A stretch of DNA of 64,000 nt from Aureimonas altamirensis (lineage in GTDB: Bacteria; Pseudomonadota; Alphaproteobacteria; Rhizobiales; Rhizobiaceae). This document shows positions 14,651 to 23,237 of this stretch, one piece after another. The first letter of the stretch is position 1. Every line of letters begins with the position of its first letter. The translations under genes were made by a program, and so were the position numbers. Location of the stretch: positions 1 through 64,000 of the forward strand of contig NZ_JAMQCO010000003.1 of assembly GCF_023702225.1 (NCBI RefSeq), written 5' to 3'. Under the pieces are notes generated by a model. That model worked only from the letters and a program-made list of their open reading frames with translations, did no database searches and was not told the DNA's origin.

Positions 14651-16087
14651 ATGGGCATTCTCGCAGACTTCAGAAACGATCTGGCATCCGGCGATACCAT
14701 AGCGCGGCTGCGCGGCGGGCTGATCGGCAACGGCGCGCGTTTCGATGCCGGCTTCGGCCCGCAGTCGCTGCTCTATGCGGACTACGTCGCGTCGGGCCGC
14801 GCCCTTCGGCAGGTGGAGGACTTCGTCGCCGAAAACGTCCTGCCCTGGTACGCCAACAGCCATACCGAAGCGTCCTACTGCGGCGGCGCCATGACACGGC
14901 TTCGGGAAGAGGCGCGGGGCGTGATCGCCGGGCTCGTGGGGGCCGGCGCCGATTGCCATGTCGTCTTCACCGGCTCCGGTGCGACGAGCGGCATCAACCG
15001 CATCGTCCGGCTTCTGGAAGTGGACGCGCGCGTGGCCGCCGGCGACCGGGTCGTGGTGCTGTCGGGTCCGTACGAGCATCACTCCAACATTCTGCCATGG
15101 CGCGAAAGCGGAGCACGCGTGATCGAGGTTGCCGAGGCGGAGTGCGGCGGGGTCGATCTCGCCAGCCTGGACGAAGCCCTTGCAGAAGCCAGGGGAGCGG
15201 ACCTGATCGTCGGCAGCTTCTCTGCCGCATCCAACGTCACCGGGATCGTCACGGACGCCGATATCGTGACGCGCCGGCTCAAGGCGGCCGGGGCCATCGC
15301 AATCTGGGACTATGCGGCAGGCGCGCCCTACATTCCGATGGATATGGGCGATGGCGCGGAGGCGAAGGACGCCATCGTCCTCTCGCCGCACAAGTTTCCG
15401 GGCGGTCCGGGCGCGTCCGGCATCATGGTGGTGCGCGACAGCATCGTGCGGCGCACGACGCCCACGCTGCCGGGCGGCGGCTCGGTCTCGTTCGTCTCGC
15501 CATGGGGCCATGTCTACAGCGCACGCGTCGAGGCGCGAGAGGAAGCGGGCACGCCCAACGTCGTCGGCGACATTCGTGCGGCGCTCGTCATGCTGGTCAA
15601 GGATGCCGTCGGCGCGCGCGCGATTCTCGAACGGGAAGAGGCTTTGCGGCAACGTGCCGTCGAACGCTGGGCGCAGACGCCCGCCATCCGGCTTCTGGGC
15701 CAACGGCCCGGCATGGCGGCATTGCCGATCTTTTCCTTCCAGGTTCTGGATCCGGAAGGTGGTCTGGTTCACCATCAGATGTTCACCCGGATGCTGAGCG
15801 ACATGTGGGGCATCCAGGTGCGCGGCGGTTGCGCCTGTGCCGGCCCCTATGCCCACCGCCTGCTCGGGCTGGATGACGCGGCATCGCAGGCGCTTTTCCT
15901 GCGGCTCGGGGCCGGGCACGAGCTCGAGAAGCCGGGTTGGGTGCGCCTGAACTTCAGCTATCTGCATTCCGACGCCGAGGCCGAGCGCATCGTCGATGCC
16001 GTCGCCGAATTGTCGCAGACAGCATCCCGGCTTGCGGACCGCTACGTGGCAGACCCCCGGACGGCAAGGTTCCAGCCCGCAGCCTGA
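14651..16087 (+). CDS. Class V PLP-dependent enzyme, cysteine desulfurase-like
   Basis: About 478 residues, type I fold. Seen: SGATSGINRIVRLL near residue 115 (cofactor phosphate loop), GPYEHHSNILPWRE near 140, IAIWDYAAGAPYIPMDM near 218, the PLP lysine in LSPHKFPGGPGASG near 250, and RGGCACAGPYAHRLLGL near 393, whose cysteine sits where cysteine desulfurases carry the catalytic Cys. It probably removes sulfur or an amino group from a cysteine-like substrate, but the substrate is not fixed. The start is uncertain: 14651 has GGAG 12 bases upstream, 14633 is an alternative. It follows an Lrp-type regulator and faces no other gene of the pathway. Confidence 0.76.
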   Translation: MGILADFRNDLASGDTIARLRGGLIGNGARFDAGFGPQSLLYADYVASGRALRQVEDFVAENVLPWYANSHTEASYCGGAMTRLREEARGVIAGLVGAGADCHVVFTGSGATSGINRIVRLLEVDARVAAGDRVVVLSGPYEHHSNILPWRESGARVIEVAEAECGGVDLASLDEALAEARGADLIVGSFSAASNVTGIVTDADIVTRRLKAAGAIAIWDYAAGAPYIPMDMGDGAEAKDAIVLSPHKFPGGPGASGIMVVRDSIVRRTTPTLPGGGSVSFVSPWGHVYSARVEAREEAGTPNVVGDIRAALVMLVKDAVGARAILEREEALRQRAVERWAQTPAIRLLGQRPGMAALPIFSFQVLDPEGGLVHHQMFTRMLSDMWGIQVRGGCACAGPYAHRLLGLDDAASQALFLRLGAGHELEKPGWVRLNFSYLHSDAEAERIVDAVAELSQTASRLADRYVADPRTARFQPAA

Positions 16088-16182
16088 GACCTCACGTCGC
16101 GATCACGAAAACTCCATGGCCTTCATGCGGCCGCTGCGACTTCCTATGTGGACGAGGCTTTGCAACTTCGGGAGTCCCTGAA

Positions 16183-16785
16183 ATGAGCATGAATGCTGAA
16201 GAAAAGCGCCTGATCGAAGGGCTGTTCACGCGGCTTGGCATGGTCGAGCGCGAGGCCACCCCGCGCGACGGCGAAGCGGAGGCCTTCATCCAGCAGAGGC
16301 TCTCCGCCCAGCCGGCGGCGCCTTATTACATGGCACAGACCATCATCGTGCAGGAGCAGGCGCTGGAAGCCGCTCAGGAGCGTATCCGCCAGCTCGAATC
16401 CCGGAGTCAGGAGAGCGGCAGCGGCGGCGGACTTCTCGGCAGTCTGTTCGGCGGTAGCCAGCGTGGGCAGCGCCCTGACGCGCCCACGCCGCGGCAAGAC
16501 CGTACCGGCGGTGCGATGCCGGCCGGCTCGCCCTGGGGCGGCGCATCGGGCGCACAGGCGCAACCCGCCGCACGGCAGGGTGGCGGCTTTCTTGCCGGCG
16601 CCGCGCAAACGGCCGTCGGTGTGGCCGGCGGCATGATGCTCGGCTCCATGCTGGGTTCGATGTTCGGCGGGGCGGGAGACGCCATCGCCGGCGAAGTCGA
16701 CAACGCAACCGACGGGCTGGCAGAGGATGTCGGGATGGACGGCTTCGATGATGGCGGCGGCTTCGGCGATTTCGACGACATCTGA
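16183..16785 (+). CDS. DUF2076 family protein
   Basis: A 200-residue protein with the DUF2076 layout: an acidic helical N-terminus (NAEEKRLIEGLFTRLGMVER), a coiled-coil-like segment (about 50-75), a Gly/Ser/Pro/Gln-rich linker, and a glycine-rich hydrophobic stretch (TAVGVAGGMMLGSMLGSMFG), ending in an Asp/Gly-rich tail. The function is not established. GGGAG lies nine bases before the ATG. It stands alone between the PLP enzyme and a convergent permease gene, with a strong hairpin after its stop. Confidence 0.75.
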   Translation: MSMNAEEKRLIEGLFTRLGMVEREATPRDGEAEAFIQQRLSAQPAAPYYMAQTIIVQEQALEAAQERIRQLESRSQESGSGGGLLGSLFGGSQRGQRPDAPTPRQDRTGGAMPAGSPWGGASGAQAQPAARQGGGFLAGAAQTAVGVAGGMMLGSMLGSMFGGAGDAIAGEVDNATDGLAEDVGMDGFDDGGGFGDFDDI

Positions 16786-16794
16786 TGCAACCGA

Positions 16795-16820
16795 CCGGGC
16801 CCGGTGCAAACCGGGCCCGG
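16795..16820. terminator. Perfect 11-bp hairpin between convergent genes
   Basis: CCGGGCCCGGT (16795-16805), loop GCAA, ACCGGGCCCGG (16810-16820) pair without mismatch in the 47-base gap between two convergent genes. There is no T run on either side, so it may act as a factor-dependent terminator or a 3'-end stabiliser for both mRNAs. Confidence 0.6.
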
Positions 16821-16832
16821 ATCAGCCGCGCA

Positions 16833-18200
16833 TCAGCTATCGCGCTGGCTGGCCAGAAATTTCTCGATGCGCCCCTCGTCGCCGGCGCCTGTTGCGAAAT
16901 AAAGGATCAGGATCGCGACCACGAGCCCGCCGGCGATCAGCGGTGCGGTCCAGTCCCCCTCGGCAATCCGCACGATCAGCAGCGTTGCACAGGATAGCGC
17001 TCCAAGCGCCGGCACGATGGCCGGCACCTCGAACTTGCCCGGCTGGTCGTCCGGGCGACGCTTCAGGACGATCAGCGCAACGTTGACGACCGTGAAGACC
17101 ATCAGCAGCAGCAGGACGGTCGACGAGGCCAGTGCGGCGATGTCCCCCAGCAGCGACAACAGGATCACGATGGCGAGCAGCACGAAGATCGCGACATAGG
17201 GCGTGTGGCGGCTTTTGTGGACACGGCCGAGCGGGGTCGGCAGCAGGCCCTGCCGCGACATGCCGTACAGGAGACGGGACGCCATCACGTAATTCACCAG
17301 CGCGGTATTGGCGACGGCGAAGATCGTGATTCCGGCAAACAGCCCCACAGGGAACCAGGGCGCGGCCCTCTCGACGACCAATGTCAGGGGCCCGGCCGCC
17401 TCGGCCAGTTCCTGCCAGGGCACTACCGATACCGCCGTGATGGATACCGCGATATAGATCAGCGTAGCGGCAAGGATCGCCAGGATGAAGGCCAGGGGCA
17501 TGGTCCGCTCCGGGTTCTTGACCTCTTCCGAGACGTTGAGCATGTCTTCGAAGCCGATGAAGGAAAAGAAGGTCAGGACGGCGCCTTGCATGACAAGCAG
17601 CGCAACCGGGCCTTCCACCGCTCCCCCGCCCTCGCTCTGCGGAAATTCCAGGAGATTGGCGTTGCCCCAGTAGCTCACACCGACGGAAATGACGAGGATC
17701 AGGCCGAAAGCCTCCACCAGGGTGCAGACGGCGTTGAGCCAGAGGGATTCCGAAATGCCCCGGAAGAGGACGCCGGACAACAGCACCAGAAAGCCGATGG
17801 CCAAAAGCCAGTGGGGAGCACCGATGCCGAAGGTCTCGGCGATATTCGCCGCCACGACGTTGGATTGGGTCGCGATGGAGGTCAGGCCGGAACACACCAC
17901 GGCCAGACCGACGACGTAGCTCACCATGGGGCGGCGATAGGCCATCTGCGTCACATAGGCCGCACCCCCGGCACGCGGATAGCGCGATGCGATCGAGGCA
18001 TAGGAAAGCCCCGTCAGAAGCGCCGCCACCATCGAAACGAGAAAGGCGACCCAGACTGCGCTGCCCAATTCGGCCGCCGCCTTGCCGATCAGCCCGTATA
18101 TACCCGCCCCCAGCATGCTGCCGAGGCCGAAGAGCGTGATCTGCGTCAGACCCGCGGCACGCTTGAGCTTCGGTTCGCCCTGCGCTTCCTGAACCCCCAT
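16833..18200 (-). CDS. APC-family amino acid permease
   Basis: A 455-residue inner-membrane transporter with about 12 hydrophobic segments. Seen: the APC signature at the first membrane helix (ITLFGLGSMLGAGIYGLIGK, about residue 22), YASIASRYPRAGGAAYVTQM near 67, and FFSFIGFEDMLNVSEEVKNP near 215, as in amino acid/polyamine/organocation transporters. The substrate cannot be named. GGGAGG lies before the ATG. No clear operon partner: the upstream gph gene ends 55 bases before it on the same strand. Confidence 0.85.
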   Translation of the reverse strand: MGVQEAQGEPKLKRAAGLTQITLFGLGSMLGAGIYGLIGKAAAELGSAVWVAFLVSMVAALLTGLSYASIASRYPRAGGAAYVTQMAYRRPMVSYVVGLAVVCSGLTSIATQSNVVAANIAETFGIGAPHWLLAIGFLVLLSGVLFRGISESLWLNAVCTLVEAFGLILVISVGVSYWGNANLLEFPQSEGGGAVEGPVALLVMQGAVLTFFSFIGFEDMLNVSEEVKNPERTMPLAFILAILAATLIYIAVSITAVSVVPWQELAEAAGPLTLVVERAAPWFPVGLFAGITIFAVANTALVNYVMASRLLYGMSRQGLLPTPLGRVHKSRHTPYVAIFVLLAIVILLSLLGDIAALASSTVLLLLMVFTVVNVALIVLKRRPDDQPGKFEVPAIVPALGALSCATLLIVRIAEGDWTAPLIAGGLVVAILILYFATGAGDEGRIEKFLASQRDS

Positions 18201-18254
18201 GCGGCTTTCCTCCCGCTACGCCATGGACAAGCGGCGGGAAGCTTCACGTCTCGC

Positions 18255-18941
18255 TCACGCCGCCTTTATCGACATGATAGCCTCGGGCAGTTGGTCAAGG
18301 CGCTCCAGCACATAATCGGCCCCCAGCGCCTCGGCCGGTATGGAGGTGTAGCCGCCACGCAGGACCGCGACCGCCATGCCGGCCGCCTTTGCCGCCGCCA
18401 CGTCGTTTTCGCTGTCGCCGACGAACATCGTGTCGGCCGGCGTCACGCCGAGCCTTTCACAGGCCAAGAGAAGAAGATCCGGCGCGGGCTTCTTGGCCGG
18501 GCCGGCGTCGCCGCCGATGACGATATCCATCGCATCGGCAAGGCCGAAATGCGCCAGGATCGTTGCCGTCTCCGAACCCGGCTTGTTGGTCACGACGCCG
18601 AGGCGGTAACCCTTGTCGTCCAGGTGCCGCACGATGGCGCTGGCGCCGGCGTTGAGGGTGGTCAGTTCCGTCGCGCGCGGACCGTAGATGGACAGGAAGC
18701 GCTCCACCACCTTGTCGCGGCTTGCCGGGTCGATGGGCTTGTCGAGCGCCGCATAGGCACGCTCGATCAGCTTCGGGACGCCTTGCCCGACAAAGCCGGT
18801 CACGGCCTCCAGGGTAAAGGGCGGCTCGCCATAGCTGGCCAGCGTATCGTTCAGCGCTGCATGGATATCGGGCACGGAGTCCACCAGCGTTCCGTCGAGA
18901 TCGAACAGGATGGCCTTCGGCCAGATCGGGCTATCGCTCAT
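18255..18941 (-). CDS. gph: Phosphoglycolate phosphatase (HAD superfamily)
   Basis: A 228-residue HAD phosphatase that removes phosphoglycolate, for example from oxidative DNA end repair. Motifs: AILFDLDGTLVDSVPD (nucleophile and acid Asp, about residues 11-25), VVTNKP (motif II, about 117), KKPAPD (motif III Lys, about 148) and MFVGDSENDVAAAKAAGM (motif IV, about 172). Length and cap domain fit Gph. It starts 10 bases after the maoC-like gene and probably shares its mRNA. Confidence 0.88.
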   Translation of the reverse strand: MSDSPIWPKAILFDLDGTLVDSVPDIHAALNDTLASYGEPPFTLEAVTGFVGQGVPKLIERAYAALDKPIDPASRDKVVERFLSIYGPRATELTTLNAGASAIVRHLDDKGYRLGVVTNKPGSETATILAHFGLADAMDIVIGGDAGPAKKPAPDLLLLACERLGVTPADTMFVGDSENDVAAAKAAGMAVAVLRGGYTSIPAEALGADYVLERLDQLPEAIMSIKAA

Positions 18942-18951
18942 GCCCCTCCCC

Positions 18952-19446
18952 TCATGCAGGCTGGATCATTGAGACGGTGATCCATTCGGCCGTCAAGGCG
19001 GGCTTGGCCGCCCCTTCGATCTCCACGGATGCTTCCCAGGTGGACTGGATCGTCACCGCCCTCTCGTTCAGGCCCTTGAGACGGAAACGGCCGCGCACCC
19101 GCGCGCCGCTGCGCACCGGCGAGACGAAGCGCACGCGCTCGAACCCGTAATTGACGCCGATCGTGGCGCCCTCGACGAAGGGCATGGCGCGATAGGCCAG
19201 GGTCGACAGCAGCGATAGCGACAGGAAACCGTGCGCGACCGTTCCCCCGAAAGGCCCCTCGGCGGCGGCGCGCGCAGGATCGACATGAATGAACTGGTGA
19301 TCGTGCGTGGCATCGGCGAACTGGTCGATCATGGCCTGGTCCACAGCCAACCAATCGGAAACGAACGCCTCGCCATCGACATAGCCACGGTAGGTCTCCA
19401 ATGGCACCAGCCTTTGCCTCAGCTCCGCCTCCGACACTTCGCTCAT
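18952..19446 (-). CDS. MaoC-like hydratase (hot-dog fold)
   Basis: A 164-residue hot-dog-fold protein. Seen: FADATHDHQFIHVDPARAAA (about residue 43) followed by FGGTVAHGFLSLSLLSTL (about 67), the hydratase-2 signature with the catalytic Asp/His pair of MaoC and (R)-specific enoyl-CoA hydratases. NodN-type proteins of rhizobia belong here as well. It likely hydrates or dehydrates a CoA-linked fatty acyl intermediate. It heads a two-gene unit with gph and is divergent from the NAGGN operon. Confidence 0.83.
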   Translation of the reverse strand: MSEVSEAELRQRLVPLETYRGYVDGEAFVSDWLAVDQAMIDQFADATHDHQFIHVDPARAAAEGPFGGTVAHGFLSLSLLSTLAYRAMPFVEGATIGVNYGFERVRFVSPVRSGARVRGRFRLKGLNERAVTIQSTWEASVEIEGAAKPALTAEWITVSMIQPA

Positions 19447-19596
19447 TCCGCAGCCTCTCCGCCTGTCTGTCCGTCCGCGCCTTCCTATGCCCTGTCCGGA
19501 TCACGGTTGCAAAGCATCCGGGGGTGGGCAGCGCAGCATCGTGGCCCATATGTGCAGGCACCTATCGAAAATCCAAGGGAAAGGCAGGGTCGATCC

Positions 19597-21372
19597 ATGT
19601 GCGGAATTTGCGGTGAAGTTCGCTTCGATGGCAGGATGGCCTCACCGGAGCGGATCGAGCGCATGGGCAACTGCCTGGCGCGACGCGGCCCCGACGGATC
19701 GGGCCAGGTCGTGCGCGGCAATGTCGGCCTCGGCCACCGCCGCCTGAAGATCATCGACCTTTCGGAAAAGGCACAGCAGCCGATGGTCGACGCCGATCTC
19801 GGTCTTACCCTCGCCTTCAACGGCTGCATCTACAATTATCCGGCGTTGCGTGCGGAACTGTCCGACATGGGCTACCGCTTCTTTTCGCACGGCGACACGG
19901 AGGTGATCGCCAAGGCCTACCACGCTTGGGGGGCATCCTGCGTGGAGCGGTTCAAGGGGATGTTCGCATTCGCCATCCACGAGCGGGATACGGGACGCGT
20001 CATGCTGGCGCGCGACCGCTTCGGCATCAAACCGCTATACCTGTCGCAGACGCCGGAACGGCTTTATTTCGCTTCGTCCCTGCAATCCATCCTGAAGACC
20101 GGCGACGTCGATACGTCCATCGACCGCGAAGCCCTGCACCATTACATGACCTTCCATGCGGTCGTGCCGGCGCCGCTGACGATCATCAAGGGCGTGCGCA
20201 AGCTTCCCCCGGCCACCGTGCGGCTGATCGAGCCGGACGGCACCTTCGAAGACAAGGTCTACTGGAACCCGTCCTACGGCCCGCAACCGGGCGACGAATC
20301 CATGACCGCCGACGATTGGCGGGACGCGGTGCTCGAATCCCTGCGAACCGCCGTGGAACGGCGCATGGTCGCAGACGTGCCGGTTGGCGTGCTTCTGTCC
20401 GGAGGGGTTGATTCCTCGCTCATCGTCGGCCTTCTGGCCGAAGCGGGACAGACGGGTCTCAGCACCTTTTCCATCGGCTTCGAGGATGCGAACGGCGAGG
20501 TCGGCAACGAGTTCGAATATTCCGACCTCATTGCCCGGCACTACGATACGAAGCATCACAAGATCTTCGTGCCGGGTTCCGAATTGATGGAGAACCTGCC
20601 GGGTGCCATCGGCGCCATGTCGGAACCCATGGTCTCCTACGACAATATCGGCTTTTACCTCCTGTCCCGCGAGGTCTCGAAGCACATCAAGGTCGTGCAG
20701 TCGGGACAGGGAGCGGACGAGATTTTCGGCGGCTATCACTGGTATCCGCCTCTGGCCGGAGCCAACGACCCCCTTGCCTCCTATTCGAAAGCCTTCTTCG
20801 ACCGCAGCGACGAAACCCTCCGCCGCCACCTTTCCCCCGAATGGCATACCGAGACCGATGTGAGCCTGGATTTCGTCCGCGCCCATTTCGGCCGGCCAGG
20901 CGCCGACGATCCGGTGGACAAGGCATTGCGTCTCGATAGCCGCATCATGCTGGTGGACGATCCCGTCAAGCGCGTGGACAACATGACGATGGCCTGGGGG
21001 CTGGAGGCGCGCGTGCCGTTCCTGGACCACGAGCTGGCGGAACTCGCCGCACGCATCCCCTCGGCCGAAAACCTCAGGCAGGGCGGCAAGGGCGTATTGA
21101 AGGAAGCCGCCCGCCAGGTGATCCCGTCCGAGGTGATCGACCGCAAGAAGGGCTACTTCCCGGTCCCGCAGCTGAAATATATCCAGGGGCCGTATCTGGA
21201 CATGGTGCGCGATACGCTGACGAGCGACAGGGCGCGGCAACGCCAGCTTTTCCGCAAGGATTATCTGGACGATCTGTTCGCCAACCCGACGCAGCGGATC
21301 ACGCCGCTGCGTGGATCGGAGCTCTGGCAGGTGGCCCTGCTTGAACTTTGGCTCCAGAGCCAGGAGATCTGA
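19597..21372 (+). CDS. asnO: N-acetylglutaminylglutamine amidotransferase (asparagine synthase-like)
   Basis: Forms the terminal amide of the compatible solute N-acetylglutaminylglutamine amide (NAGGN). 591 residues. The N-terminal class II glutaminase domain starts with the nucleophile (MCGICGEVRFDG); RGPDGSGQVV and GHRRLKIIDLS follow. The synthetase domain has the PP-loop VLLSGGVDSSLIVGLL near residue 265 and an RVPFLDHELAELAA stretch. The homologous pair was described in Sinorhizobium meliloti as osmoregulated. AAAGGCAGGG precedes the ATG. The synthetase gene follows after five bases and an M42 peptidase gene after that, the standard NAGGN cluster. Osmotic induction is expected but no operator was recognised. 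Confidence 0.9.
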   Translation: MCGICGEVRFDGRMASPERIERMGNCLARRGPDGSGQVVRGNVGLGHRRLKIIDLSEKAQQPMVDADLGLTLAFNGCIYNYPALRAELSDMGYRFFSHGDTEVIAKAYHAWGASCVERFKGMFAFAIHERDTGRVMLARDRFGIKPLYLSQTPERLYFASSLQSILKTGDVDTSIDREALHHYMTFHAVVPAPLTIIKGVRKLPPATVRLIEPDGTFEDKVYWNPSYGPQPGDESMTADDWRDAVLESLRTAVERRMVADVPVGVLLSGGVDSSLIVGLLAEAGQTGLSTFSIGFEDANGEVGNEFEYSDLIARHYDTKHHKIFVPGSELMENLPGAIGAMSEPMVSYDNIGFYLLSREVSKHIKVVQSGQGADEIFGGYHWYPPLAGANDPLASYSKAFFDRSDETLRRHLSPEWHTETDVSLDFVRAHFGRPGADDPVDKALRLDSRIMLVDDPVKRVDNMTMAWGLEARVPFLDHELAELAARIPSAENLRQGGKGVLKEAARQVIPSEVIDRKKGYFPVPQLKYIQGPYLDMVRDTLTSDRARQRQLFRKDYLDDLFANPTQRITPLRGSELWQVALLELWLQSQEI

Positions 21373-21377
21373 GGCCG

Positions 21378-23168
21378 ATGACGGGTGACGACCACGGCAA
21401 GGCCGCAGCCGGCTACGAACGGCGGCTGAAGCGCATGCGGACATTCGCCAAGGTTCCGCACGGCGCGCCCGACGGCACGCCGCAACCCGACGCGTCAGTC
21501 GACTGCGGGTGGGGACGGCTGTTCTTCGGGCAGACCTTCGAAGATCCGTCGGCGCTGGTGAAACGGCTGAACGAGGAAGGGCCGGACCGGCGCGACATCG
21601 CCTTCTATGTGCGCGATCCGCATGTCCTGATTTCCTATGCGCCGCAGGAATTGTTTCTCGACCCGTCCCATACCTACCGTCTGGACCTCAACACCTATCG
21701 GCCCAGTCGCCGCAGGCCAGCCGGCTTTCGCATCCGCCGGCTGGCGTCGGTGGCCGACGCGGCGGAAATCAACCGCATCTACCAGAGCCGGCGCATGGTG
21801 ACGGTGGACCCGGATTTCTTCTGGCAGAACAGGGACAGCCGCGCGTTGACCTGGCTGGTCGCCGAAGACGAGACGACACGTCAGATCGTCGGCACGGTGA
21901 CGGGCGTCGACCATGCGCGCACCTTCGACGATCCGGAGAAAGGCTCGTCGCTCTGGTGTCTCGCCGTCGATCCGCAGGCCCAGCATCCGGCTATCGGCGA
22001 GGCCCTGGTGCGCCAGCTTGCCGAACACTTCCAGGCGCGTGGATGCGCCACCATGGATCTGTCGGTGATGCACGACAACCAGCCTGCCATCGGGCTGTAC
22101 GAGCGGCTCGGGTTCTACCGCGTCCCCTTCTTTGCGGTGAAGCGGCGAAACCAGATCAACGAACAGCTCTTCACGGGGGCGGGCGACGCCTTCGACGACC
22201 TCAACCCCTATGCGCGCATCATCGTCGACGAAGCCCGCAGACGCGGCATATCCGTCGATGTCATCGATGCGTCGGGCGGCTTCTTCCGGCTGACCTATGG
22301 CGGCAGAAGCATCCGTTGCCGCGAAAGCCTGTCCGAGTTGACCTCGGCCGTCGCCATGTCGATCTGCGACGACAAGAGCGCCACCCGCCGCCTGGTGGAA
22401 GGAGCCGGTGTCGCCGTTCCGGCGCAGATCGCCGCGCCCGAGGGCGACGAAGACCTGGCCTCCTTCATCGAGGCGCATGGCTCCATCGTCGTCAAGCCCG
22501 CCAGGGGCGAGCAGGGACGCGGGATCGCGGTCGGCGTCGAGACGCTCGACCACGCGAAGGCCGCCATCCGGGATGCGCGCGAGCAATGCGACAGGGTTCT
22601 CCTGGAATCCTGCTTCCAGGGCGACGACCTGCGGCTCGTCGTCATCGATTTCCGGGTCGTCGCGGCAGCCATCCGGCGCCCGCCGGTCGTCGTCGGCGAT
22701 GGACGCCATACGATACGAGAGCTTATCGAGCGCCTGTCTCGCCGAAGAAGCGCGGCGACCGGGGGCGAAAGCCGCATACCGCAGGACGACGAGACCGAGC
22801 GTTCCGTACGCAAGGCCGGGTTCGGCCTCGACGACGTCCTGCCGGAGGGACGGGAAGTCAAGGTTCGCGGAACCGCGAACCTGCATACGGGCGGCACGAT
22901 CCACGACGTGACCGGCATGGTGCATCCGCAACTGGTGGAAGCCGCCGTGGCCGCCACGCGTGCGATCGACATACCCGTCTGCGGCGTTGACCTGATGGTC
23001 AAGGACCCTCGCCTGCCCGACTATGTGTTCATCGAAGCCAACGAGCGCCCCGGCCTCGCCAATCACGAGCCGCAACCCACGGCAGAGCGCTTCGTGGACC
23101 TGCTTTTCCCGCTGTCCATCCCCGCCTCCGTGCGCAAGGCGCAGCAGCGCAAGCGCAAAAGAGTCTAG
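21378..23168 (+). CDS. ngs: N-acetylglutaminylglutamine synthetase (GNAT plus ATP-grasp)
   Basis: A 596-residue bifunctional enzyme making the N-acetylated glutamine dipeptide of the NAGGN osmolyte. Seen: an acetyltransferase domain (about residues 110-270, with LWCLAVDPQAQHPAIGEALV and YERLGFYRVPFFAVKR) and an ATP-grasp domain (about 320-590, with GSIVVKPARGEQGRGIAVGV, VLLESCFQGDDLRLVVID and FIEANERPGLANHE). The order GNAT then ATP-grasp is diagnostic of this family. The ATG follows the amidotransferase stop by five bases. A 7-bp hairpin (GATGCGC/GCGCATC, 23168-23188) begins at the stop codon and may adjust expression of the third gene. Confidence 0.9.
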   Translation: MTGDDHGKAAAGYERRLKRMRTFAKVPHGAPDGTPQPDASVDCGWGRLFFGQTFEDPSALVKRLNEEGPDRRDIAFYVRDPHVLISYAPQELFLDPSHTYRLDLNTYRPSRRRPAGFRIRRLASVADAAEINRIYQSRRMVTVDPDFFWQNRDSRALTWLVAEDETTRQIVGTVTGVDHARTFDDPEKGSSLWCLAVDPQAQHPAIGEALVRQLAEHFQARGCATMDLSVMHDNQPAIGLYERLGFYRVPFFAVKRRNQINEQLFTGAGDAFDDLNPYARIIVDEARRRGISVDVIDASGGFFRLTYGGRSIRCRESLSELTSAVAMSICDDKSATRRLVEGAGVAVPAQIAAPEGDEDLASFIEAHGSIVVKPARGEQGRGIAVGVETLDHAKAAIRDAREQCDRVLLESCFQGDDLRLVVIDFRVVAAAIRRPPVVVGDGRHTIRELIERLSRRRSAATGGESRIPQDDETERSVRKAGFGLDDVLPEGREVKVRGTANLHTGGTIHDVTGMVHPQLVEAAVAATRAIDIPVCGVDLMVKDPRLPDYVFIEANERPGLANHEPQPTAERFVDLLFPLSIPASVRKAQQRKRKRV

Positions 23169-23237
23169 ATGCGCCTCGCAAGCGCATCCTGAAATCAGCT
23201 ATAGGCCGCAGACAACCTAGCGGCGCAGGAGTTCATC

